From the NCBI RefSeq assembly GCF_901933205.1, contig NC_044582.1, positions 15,915,820 to 15,979,819 on the forward strand: DNA of 64,000 nucleotides, written 5' to 3'. Shown one piece after another: positions 11,887 to 22,310 of this stretch; position 1 is the first letter of the stretch; each line of letters starts with the position of its first letter. This DNA is from Camarhynchus parvulus (lineage: Eukaryota > Chordata > Aves > Passeriformes > Thraupidae). The translations under genes and the position numbers were made by a program. Below the pieces are notes generated by a model that saw nothing but the letters and a program-made list of their open reading frames with translations, ran no database searches and was not told where the DNA came from.

Positions 11887-14800
11887 GTGCAAGAGGCAGT
11901 GTTTTTCCGAGGTGCAGGGAGACTCCTCAGTGCTCAAGAATGAGCTTCTAAAATGAGTTTTGAGGATGGTGTTGAGGAACTGAACAGCAAGGGGTAGTTT
12001 ACCCTGAGTGCATGCATAGAAATGTAATTTCTATGTTTGATAAAGAAATTTGGAACACCATAAGGCAAACTCTCAAAGGCATCAAGTTGGACACACACAC
12101 TTGCAAGTTTTGAATATTATGGATCTAATATTTACAGTGCCCTAAGCTGATACCAGCATCATTTCACTGATGAAGCAGCCACACAAAGCAATGAAGTTGC
12201 TTCATCCATTTTACTACTTTTAATTTCTGTGTAAGCACTTCTTAGCCTTGTAGATTTTGGACATGCCAGTCAGCCATGCTCTGTGGTTTCACTGGCTCTT
12301 AATTAAGCTGATAGTCTCTCAGTATCACCTTTGCAGTCTCTGTAATGTTAATTTACTGTTACTGTTAGGCCAGTAATCAAGCAATTCCCTCTTTCTAACT
12401 GGGAATATTTGCTATTCTCTATTTTATTCAGGGTTCTCATCTGTAGCTTACATTTCTCTCAACTTCTTGTTGCTTTATTTAAGAAATTACTATCCTTTGC
12501 GTTTCCACTCACTGCCTCTCTCCTTATTATTTCTTTCTGGCTCAGTGCATTTACCTGCCAGCTGCTTCCCTTTGAATTTTTTCAGCTTCCTTTGTATTCT
12601 TTCTCCACCCATCTCCCAGTATAATAATATATCCTGTTGCAGCAAATGTGTCTGATCCTGTGCACAGTAGTTAATCCGTGAATTTCCTTAAGGTTTTTCG
12701 TGTACAATTTGCTCTGCACATGCCACTGTAAAATTATATTTTAATTTGTTAAAACCTCCAATCATTATTAATATTTAAATCAAATCATGTTAAATGACTA
12801 TGTTTTTCAAATCAAAGCCTGTATATTGGAGGAGAGTGCAAAGACTATTAGTGTGTCTCGTTGAAGGCTCACAGAAAGTTTTCAGCCTTCTCAAAGAAAG
12901 CATCAGTATTCATTTTTGATGCTGAGCCTTATGAATCCTTATGTTTATAACACTCCTCAACTGGAATAAATCTTCCAGCTGATTATCACAGCATTTGGCA
13001 CAGCGCCACAAGCAGTTCTGGGAACAGTATTCAATCAATGTGTAAACTAGTGAAATGCCAGGAACTTTTGAAAGACCATGAAGGATGATTAGTTAGTAAA
13101 GAATAAACAATGTTCCAATGCTGAGTGCAGCTACCAGCAAATGCAGGGCTGAGGAGAATTTTCCATTATTTAAAATGACTATATAACTTCTAATTTAGGC
13201 AGGTATTTATGTTTTGTTACTTCACACTCCAACGTTTATTTAATCAAAACCAGGTATACAGGGGTAAGATTTTAAAAGAAATAAACACTTTGATTATACT
13301 GTAACATGTCTGTGTTACCAACCATTCACTCATCCTTTATTCATAGTTAAATGGGAAGCTAATGGAATATAAAAATGGAAAGATGAACAAAAAACATTTT
13401 AACATCTTCAAGAACTAACACACTGAAAAAAACCTTCTTTTTTTGGTCTTGCTGGAACAGTCATGCCTTAGGTTGTTGCCCTTTATGCTATGTTTTGGTG
13501 CTTGATTTTATTCATTTAATAAGTATGCTTCCTTTCTAAATTAATAGCACTTATACTATTGGGGAAAAGGATTTTTCTGTCTATGCATGTTTGAAAGAAT
13601 CTAGTTTTAAAGCAGGGAGAGACTGCTGCATTTCCCTCAGAATTTAGTACTCTTCTGAAGTGCTCACCTAAATCCTAAAAACCAAAATAATCCTTGGGTC
13701 TCAGAGGACACAGTTAGTCCTATATACTTATATGCTAAAGTTCTGGTTTCCACAGCTTCCAGATTATATACAGTGATGCCTTTCATTTAGCTGCGCTCAT
13801 TCCAGTGTCGATGGGATCCGTGGGGGTTAATTAAGGGTAGTTTATAATCTTTAGGAGATCTTGAATTTTCCCTTAAATTTAATAACCAGCCTTGTGTGCA
13901 GAGCTCAACAGCTGAGATATGTAACCTCCATCTCCTAGAGCACCCTTGCTATATATAAAGGTATTTCTCAGATGCTGCACCAAACTTTGGCTCCCTGTTT
14001 ACTAGTCAGGCACAGCAAGAGCGAGGTTGAAACTCGGAGCCCAAAGTATTTTTATATTATTTGAAAGAGCAACGTTAAGTAGGCAAAGTATGTGCTGACA
14101 GCCTCTCAGACACACTGTGGTAGCACAGAGTCAGTCTGTTGCTGCATCCTGCCTACTGTTTGGTGCATAAAAATAATATCTGCCTTGTGTGTGACAAGAA
14201 GGTGTCGGGATATTCTCTTGGTGAGGCTGGAGACCAGAGATGTCTATATGCTTCATGTTATGTCGTTACATTTATTGACAACTGTAAATATAATACAGCT
14301 GAACTCTGCCATGCTACAGGAAAAAAATATGTAGGCTCTCATTCCTCTCACAATAGCATTTAGTTCTTTAAGTCCAAAAACTGCACGGGGTCATGCACTG
14401 GGTTTATTAGATCTCATAGTTTTGTACTTCTATACCCAGAAGTTCAGGTCAGCTGTGGGGTTTTTCCCATGATCTCATTATGTGTGTCAGCAACAGACAT
14501 GCACACAAAAGCAAAATCTTTGAAAAATATTTGGATAATAGAAGAGTTCATGTTTTCTATTCTCAGACAGAATTTGTAGTCATCTTTTGAGCAGTGCTTT
14601 ACAGTAGTTACACTATATTCCAAGTGGGAATAAATACATGTTTTCTAAGGACAAGAGTAATATTATGACAGAAAACATAATAAAACATTGAATTGGCAAG
14701 ATGCAACAAAATAGGGGTAAAAAGAGGACTGTTCAGTCTGGTTTGAAATGTCTAATTTAATATAAGGCTGTGCAGAGATGTTACAAAAATAAGAAAGTAA

Positions 14801-15366
14801 CGTAAATTACAAGTGTGTAATGTACACAGAATTGATACCCTCCAACAAATAAGATGTTTTGCTATGCATATCCCTCTTTGAAACATCTGCCTGTATTATT
14901 TATATGCAGAAGTGCCGTATCTCACTTTTTTCTTCAGACTAAGTCCTTGTGCATGTAGGATTTGTACCATAATACATTATTGAGATGTTACAATGACAAG
15001 AGAGTGGGGAGCAGGAAAGTGATGGGTGTGGTGTGCAGGGTGTTGGTGTATGAGAGGCAGAGAGGAGGTTTGTCACTGGGCAAAACAGACTTAGAAAGAA
15101 CATTGGTACTTTAAGATATATTACTATATATTGTTAAGACTCGGTTTTATTTTTCTAATGGATTTGACTTTTTTAATCTATGAAGAAGGCTAAAAGTGAT
15201 ATCTTTGTTGAATCACTACTGTATATCTAATGCTTGGAGGTTTTTTCCCCTCATGATGTGGAAATGGTTTCAATTCCTTTTAATATTCATTTAATGTCAG
15301 TGCAATATATATTGCCACCTTACTTACTGCATTAGTAAAAAATGTGCTTATGTGCTATGATTCTCT
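11887..15366. other. unique AT-rich non-coding DNA, no gene seen
   Basis: No exon, RNA gene or repeat family is recognised. Open frames are all under 85 codons and overlap. The stretch near 12300-12400 carries several TTAATTAA-like cores, and the region around 13750-14060 is slightly less AT-rich. No function can be assigned. Confidence 0.6.
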
Positions 15367-15369
15367 TAT

Positions 15370-15432
15370 GATAGAAACATAAAATCTTGGAAGGATCAAA
15401 GTCCACCAACATTCACCCTCCTGCAACAGCAG
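15370..15432 (-). mobile_element. possible degenerate CR1 LINE 3' end
   Basis: The plus strand begins with a degenerate pair of octamers like those ending CR1 (ATAGAAACATAAAATC). CTTGGAAGGATC follows, then a CCACC...CCCTCCTGC segment in the order expected for the reverse complement of a CR1 3' end. Matches are patchy, so this would be an old copy in minus orientation. The spacing supports it better than any single motif. It may instead be a chance match. Confidence 0.4.
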
Positions 15433-15469
15433 GAAATTGATCATGTGAGAGATGCTCACCTAATGCTAA

Positions 15470-15575
15470 CAGATTATTATTATTTATTATAGCACTAACA
15501 GCAGGGAGGTGCATTAGGCACCAGGAGGAAGATGAGGTCCTTGTCCTGGAGTGGCTTCCATCTCCGGGGTGATCT
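15470..15575. mobile_element. ancient L3/CR1-type LINE 3' end relic
   Basis: An ATTATTATTATTTATTATAG run is followed by GCAC, then a GTGCATTAGGCACC block, then GAGGTCCTTGTCCTGGAG and a CTTCCATCT segment. As I remember it, the widespread amniote L3/CR1-type repeat has the same order of pieces: an ATT-rich start, a GTGCTAGGCACTGT-like block, then a GTCCCTGCCCCAAAGAGCTT-like block. The match is from memory, with clear divergence, so this is a very old copy. It lies about 40 bases past a possible CR1 relic. Confidence 0.55.
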
Positions 15576-18500
15576 TGCAAACACTTAACTAGATGACCAG
15601 CTATATGCACATGAAATCTTTCTAGCTCACATATTTAACTATTTTCTTTTTCTTATGTACCAGGCATTCCTGCAGGGCCCACAGTACTAATTAAAGTTAA
15701 CGTTTCCTCTCTGCATCCCCGAGCATGTGAATACATAAAGGGGAAAGGATCAGGCTCCTCCAGTGCCTTATGATTGTATGGAAGTTTTATTAAAAAACCA
15801 CCACCCCTTTTCACTAGGTGCCTCTTATTTCCCTACACTGTATTTCCCACTTAATATTTTATAGCCAGCAAAAGCTATATTTTGTTATGCAGCCTTATTA
15901 AAACAAAGATCTTACTGACCACAGTGAAATTCCCGACAGGCACCACTGTTGGACCAGAGTCTACAGAGGCAGTTATGTAAACCAGCTCAGAAAAAGGACA
16001 TACATTATACTCTGTCATGTATATGTTAGGGTTACTCAAATGGCAAATTCTGGTCTAAATCCAAACTCAAGTAAGTTTTGCCCAGACCTCCCTAAGACTT
16101 CACTCTTTTAACCCTTCTATGTTTGTGTGTTTGCTTCCAATGTATCAAGGAGGTTTTGCAGAGCATCCCCACCACTTCTGGCTCTGCTGCTGAGGTCTGC
16201 CAGGGCAGGAGCTGGCATCTTGTTCTCTGCAGTAAAATCATCCATTAGTATCGGCAAATAGGTTCACTTCTCAGTAAAATTATTCAGCAGAATTCATTAC
16301 AAGTGTGGCAGCTCTGTTAATCTGCATTGCCTATAAATACATGGTTTTTTTGCATATAGTTGGGTATTGTAATGGCTTTTGTTTGTGAAACACCTTTTTT
16401 TCTAGAAGTCCTGAAAATGCTAGAAAATGTGAATAACTTAAATCTCTCCGTTTTGGACACATAAAGTTTAGAGATTGCCAATCCCTTTTCAGACACCGAT
16501 GAGAGAGGAATGTAAATCCCTTCTTCAGACTATTTTTTGGTTTAGGTTTGGCTATGCCTCTTGCTGGGCTTCTATCCTGCTAGTTATAATGCAGGCCCAC
16601 CACCAGATTGATGCAGTGGGGCTGATGGACCATGCTGGCTTTCTTGACCCTCACAGTCACATCCCAGCCACTGATCGATCCATTTCTCACTTTTCTGATC
16701 CAGGAATTTTATCCTGATGACAGTCATGGACTGCTGAGTCCTGGCTTGGACATCAGGGGTCTGAAATGGACTTCTACTTCCCATGTAATTTACTATCAAA
16801 ACCTCTTGTCACCCAAGTTATATTTCCTGGGTTTAAAAAAAAAATAGGCAAACAAAACAAAATAACAACATGCAAAATATATTGATAATGAGAACAAGTT
16901 TATAATTACTAAATGCAGAGGGACATATCAAAGTGGTGTTCTTCAAACAGGATATTATTTTGTAATTAAATACAACTTCAAAAGAAAAAAGCTGAAGACA
17001 TGATCATTATAATGTGCATTAAGTGCAGTTGAAACATCATTTGAGTAAAACAATGCTGGGTAACAAGGAGGAGAATTTATAGAGAAGGAAAAATTAAAAT
17101 CATTCAGTGTTAAGAGAAGCAGGCCAAATTATATTTGGAGAATAATGTTTTCTTAACATCTCTATTATAAAATTATACCTTGCATTATTTATTCTACAAG
17201 CCTTAATTGATAAATATTAGGTGACTGATTCTTGCAAAAGAGCAAGTGCTTGGTGGAACGTATTCCGAGCTGGTCTGGTTCATACTTATCATAAAAATGA
17301 AAACTACTGGAGCATAAAGAACTTACAAAAAGGCAGCATTATTGTGGATTTAGTGCAGTTGGTGTTTGATACACTGAGTTGTATTCATCACATACGCTGT
17401 GTCAAGGCATTGCTTACAATGTGTCGGATCATCTTACAGGCCATAAGCAAGCACTATATTTAAATTGAATGATGCCAATATCATTCTGAGTTAATTCCTA
17501 TATAATAAAGTATAAAAAAAGCAAGTAGCATCCATTTCCACATAATCTCTCTTCAAACTTATCTGTATTTGACTGTATTTTCCCCGTCAGCTTAAAAAAA
17601 GCAAATATAACTGAGAAGCCACCAAATTTAAAAAGGGTATTACAAAGACATTTAGTGAGGACATGGTATTTATTGGCTTTTTGATGGCTATAGTGTTTAA
17701 GCACATCACAAACAGAAATGGGCTTATTTCACATCTTCCAGAGACCAGAAGGCATCAGTAATATTCCCATTTGCAGAGACCAAAGCAATGCAGTGTCACG
17801 CCTGCACCCTGCAGTGCAGCTGAAAACAGAACCACCTTTCTTTTATGGTTTTAACTGCCATCTTAAATTTTTTAACTGATTTTGGTCCCCCACTAAGGGA
17901 CACCTCTTGCCCTGTGAAATCCATCTATCCATTGAGTCCCTGTAGCTGTGAGTGCCAACAGAGAAATCCAGACTCCTTCATATTTGAAACTGCTGAGGGA
18001 GATGTAGCTCTGAGTGGAGCTGTGGGAATAGCAGAGTTGTGCTGTTCCTGTTGGAGGGTTTCCCAGTCCCACTACACTCAACAGGAGCTTTGCTCCTCGT
18101 CTCTAGCACTATTGCTTTACCCTTGTTGTGCATGGTGAACCCCACCATTGTGGGATCACCTGGCCAGCAGAGACACAGGTGTCTTGAAACTATCCCCATG
18201 CTTCCCCTGAGCAGGGAAAGTGCATTCTGGTTTATTCTGCAGGATGAATAGTTTCAGAAAAACCTTTTAAATAAATGTACCACAGATAAAATCAGAATTC
18301 GTGTATAGTTGAAGGTGTTGATGGCCAGATCCCTGCAGGTATATACTACTTCTGCCTGAAAGAACGACGTAAAATATCTTTTTCTCCCAAAGTTTTATCG
18401 GGATGTATCTTCATTAAAAGGTTCTCTTGTCAAGAATTCAGATTTTTTCCCCATAACTTTATGTGGATGATATTCTCTGTAAACACCATGGACTTCAGTA

Positions 18501-20440
18501 ACTTCAGTAATAGGGATCAAGGTGTGAAAAAAACAATTGAAGGAGATTTCAACGTGCATTTGAAATTTTGGGTAAAGTTTACTTTACCCTTCCTCTCCCC
18601 CCCTATTTCAAAACACCAACAGGCTGTCCTTGCTTTTGGAGCGTCTCGTTCTCAAGGCTCTCACCTTGCAAATCTCTACGTATGTGCTTTATTTCTTAAG
18701 TGTACACAGACCACAGCCAAAGCTTGGGCATATGTGTGCGTAGGACTAGGATGTCGTCTGGCAGATGGTGCCATGGCACCTAGATTTCTTCAGAAGTCAA
18801 CTGAAGCCTTCCATCATTTCATGGAGATAAATAGGAAAGCAATTTTTGAATGTATTATAAAGTGTTATTCACTCAGAATTGCTTAGAAGGAATGACTAGC
18901 ATAGCACATAAAAAACTGGGTAACCTACACGCTGCCTTGTCGTGTATGTGAAAGTTGAATGCCAGAGTTTGTCTATTTAACATTTTGCATGCAAAAGAAC
19001 AAGGTATTATACCATCAAAACAAATATTTTTTTTTATGGAGGGAGAACAGATACATCAAAATCAAGGAGAATAGCCCTGAGTCTTGAATCTTAATATAAC
19101 TGTTAGCTCATTAACACGAAACTCAGTGGATTTTCTACATCCCAAAATGTCCTTATCTCCGCAGAGCTCTGTGTTGATTGCTGAAGGTGATTTTGAGACA
19201 AAACACTTGCAGAACAGTACGACACAATTTGTCTTTGTGTCAGAGGGAACTGTTTAAATGACTTGAGGTAAGTCAGCAGAATAGTACAAGCACATGTTTG
19301 CCCACAGTCTTACCTGAAGATATAGTTGAGCTTGTATTACAAAGAATTCAGCTGTATAAATACCTCGTGCCATCTGTGTATGGCAGGGGAATTGAGCCAG
19401 TAGAAGCTCAAGACCTGTGTCAGTGTTCTCACAGAAGGACTGTTTATGAACAGATGTTATGTGGTGTTTTTCACAGAAAATGGGCTCTGGAGAGAGAAAA
19501 TGTCTATCAATTACTGAGGTATTATGTATAACAGCAATTTTTAACCTTGAGAATGATACTTTAAAGTTCTCTGTGAAATATTCAGTGCCGCGACCACTTC
19601 CTTTGTGCACAGTAACACACGCCCTTGCCTATTGCCCAAATTCTTTTTGATGTTGCATTTTAAGTTGTTTCAGAGAAAACGTATTAGATATTGCAGAACT
19701 TGTCATTCCCTGGGGAAAAAAAAAATCAGTGGCCTGACTGAAAAACTTTTTCTACTTGCTGATCTAAAAATCAAATGGAGTTTTTAAGATTGGGTGCTTG
19801 AATACTCTACTTCATGCTTCTCAGACCTATCTAAGGAATACATGGATTCAAAAATTGTCATCAACTAAGCAAATTATAGATATTGAATGAATGGAAAAAT
19901 TATGTATTCTGGCTAACCTCTGTTCAACTGGAAATTAACACTGATTTCAGTTGGGTGTTTGGAAGAATGAGGGCTTAATCTTAGTGAATAAAGATGAATT
20001 TACTTGCAACTGCAAAAAACGGCATTATTCAGTAAAATTTAGTAACTATGATATTACTGTATTTATTTAATAGATTGCCAATGGTAGTTGGTTAGACTAG
20101 TCATATCTTGCTCTTCATTTTTATTGCTTCTGTAAAACTCCTGACTTCACAGGGCCCTTGAATTTGGGCTCTCCATGATAAAAAAACATAAAAATGGAGC
20201 CCCCAGTTGTTGCTAAAAATTACAGCCATCAGAGTTGGATCATGTTTTACCAATCTGCTCTTGCTTCAGGAGACAAAGTGTATCTTGCAAAAATGCACCA
20301 TTATTAAATATTCTCACATGGGATATCTAGGATTCTATAAGACCCTTATATGACCTGTGGACAGACACAGTGTTTTGCATAATATATATACTTTTATTTT
20401 CCCCTAGCTTTCTTATTATTTATTCAATAAATCCTTTTTT
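15576..20440. other. unique AT-rich non-coding DNA, no gene seen
   Basis: No recognisable gene or repeat. The largest frames are 141 codons (18461-18886, +) and 118 codons (19254-19610, -). Neither has a domain, signal sequence or family pattern I know. The segment at about 17220-17460 keeps a few CpG sites and an 80-codon frame, but nothing shows it is translated. Confidence 0.6.
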
Positions 20441-20449
20441 TTCTTGCTG

Positions 20450-20920
20450 ACAGCAGTTGTATTTATAAAGCTAAATCCAACACAGCAAAGTGTTCATCAC
20501 TTTATAAACTAAACGCTAATGTTTTATTTATGTGCAATGAACAGAGAAAAAAGAACTGAATTGATGTTTACCTAACAAGCTGCAAAAAAGTGCAGTAACA
20601 TAATAGTGAAGTTCATAAGCATTCTGGCTTGTAATTTTTGGTGTCAACATTTGAATTGCAGAAAGAGCTTATGCAGACATAGCACGTATACAAGTGCAGT
20701 TTAGATCTACATCTATAAAAATAACATCTGTTTAAGCATACATTACATTTAAAAATAACTGTACAGTGATCAGCTGGTTAAGTACAGTTAACCAGATGCC
20801 GTTTTAAAGTGCCAGATGGAACAATGAAACTAAGATTGAAAATTAAAAAATACTGTGAAAGGTCAAATCAATTAAGCAACCTGTTTTGTTGGCATGTAAC
20901 AGTTAAAAGTAAGTTTAAAC
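20450..20920. other. AT-rich unique block, candidate conserved element
   Basis: A 470-base AT-rich block with no simple-sequence character, no repeat family and almost no open frames. It has many short homeodomain-type cores and a perfect palindrome at 20774-20795 preceded by a CAGCTG E-box at 20771-20776. Such texture is typical of conserved enhancers near developmental genes, but it is also common by chance in AT-rich DNA. The call is inference from texture alone. Confidence 0.25.
20774..20795. repeat. perfect short inverted repeat
   Basis: Arms CTGGTTAA (20774-20781) and TTAACCAG (20788-20795) are exact reverse complements around a 6-base spacer. They could form a small hairpin or a dyad binding site. 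The left arm overlaps a CAGCTG E-box. Confidence 0.85.
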
Positions 20921-21229
20921 TACTTAAGGAGTGAGCAATGTGAAGATGAAGCAGTTAATTTTTAACTTGCTATTTAGAAGAGGGAAAGATAAAATGCCTG
21001 CCATAGTTCCAGAGTCCCTCAGTAAGTCTAGGGGGATACTGGGAAAACAGGCACGGTTAAGTAATGTTTGCTTTATTTGCTTTCAATTTAAAATAAATAA
21101 AACCTCTCAGGCTTTTAAGTAATGTCTTTTATAGCAGTCTGAGCTCATGCAACACAGATGCAAACATCCCTTTCTTCTCTCCTATGACCAGTGGGAGACT
21201 CCTTGGCTGAATCATCTCCTGGGCTTGCT

Positions 21230-22310
21230 CTTTATCTCTGGGGATGGTGCCCTGAGGGGTCAGGGACGGGCTCGGGAACAGGCGTGGGCCAGGGAATGCC
21301 ATGGGAAGCAAACACCCCTTGTAAATGGGTTCTCCAAGCCCCGTTTATTTCTGGGAACTAAACCCACCCGAATTAGGAACGACGCCCAATAAGAGGTGTA
21401 AGGTGCAGTTCTAGAAACAGAGGTGTCACTGTGACTCTGTGAATAAATGACAAACATTCGTCAAAATTACGCCTGGTAGTAAGCCTCTGAAAGACAGATG
21501 TGAGGAAAAGAGAGCTTATCCACCTCACCTCTTTTAGGTCCAAGGGGAAAATAGCATCTTTGGAATATTATTTGGGCAATGCATTCTTTTCTTTGTCCCA
21601 GCCAGTGTAAAATTCACGGTCTAAATTTAAATTTTGGACAACAGGATGGTGGTATCCTTGCTTTAATCAGGAACGTGTAATGACACCTGCAAGTCTGTTG
21701 GCAGGCAAGGCAGAACTCGTGGATAATCAGAGGGGAAGTGTTGATTTTCCGATTTTCACTGCTGCTACTTTTTGTTATTTTTTTCCCTAAATTCTGAAAT
21801 CACGTCAACTCAGACACCTTATAATACAGTATATTGCTGGATAGTTCCTCCAGCAACAGTGCAGAAGCCATGGACATCAGAAACTGTTTCGGAAAGAAGG
21901 TTTAGGCGCCCAATCTGGGAGAGCCGTGGGGCTCCAGGTCAGGGGGAGATGCTCAGCTGCCCCGGGGAGCAGCAACCCCCCCATCCACAGCAGTGCCATC
22001 CATCAGCAAGCCCAGCGGGAATTTTTCCTGAATGAGTGTAGGGCTATTTTCAACCTAGGAACTCACTGTTGTTCCTTTGTTTTAGTAACTTTGTTTGTGC
22101 GCGGTTGGCGGAGGCCAGGGAGGAGGGCAGAGCGCCGGGGCGCGCTGCTCCTTCCTGACACCTCCTCTCCTGCTCCCACCGTTCCCAGTAAAGGAGCAGC
22201 TGTACCTCTCCCGCCTGCTCGGCCAACTGTTTAGACCAGAAACACAATGAAAAGATTCTGTGGCTGTTAAAATAAATAGCTTCCCGGCAGGGGGTGGAAT
22301 AGTATGGCCG
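21230..22310. other. relatively GC- and CpG-rich patch
   Basis: Within an AT-rich window this kilobase has two CpG clusters. One has about nine CpGs between 21265 and 21475. The other is a tight group at about 22098-22145, including two GCGCG-type words. It contains a G-quadruplex motif and CCCC-rich segments near 21960-21985. It could be a small unmethylated regulatory element or a weak CpG island. No exon with a recognisable product is present. Open frames of 81-119 codons on both strands overlap and match no family I know. Confidence 0.4.
21256..21276 (+). other. canonical G-quadruplex motif
   Basis: Four G runs (GGGG at 21256-21259, then GGG at 21263-21265, 21268-21270 and 21274-21276) are separated by loops of 3, 2 and 3 bases. 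This satisfies the standard intramolecular quadruplex pattern on the plus strand. It sits inside the CpG-richer patch, where such motifs are often associated with regulatory DNA. Confidence 0.85.

Noticed and set aside
18461..18886. 141-codon plus-strand frame
   Set aside because: No family resemblance, no splice context, and composition like the surrounding non-coding DNA.
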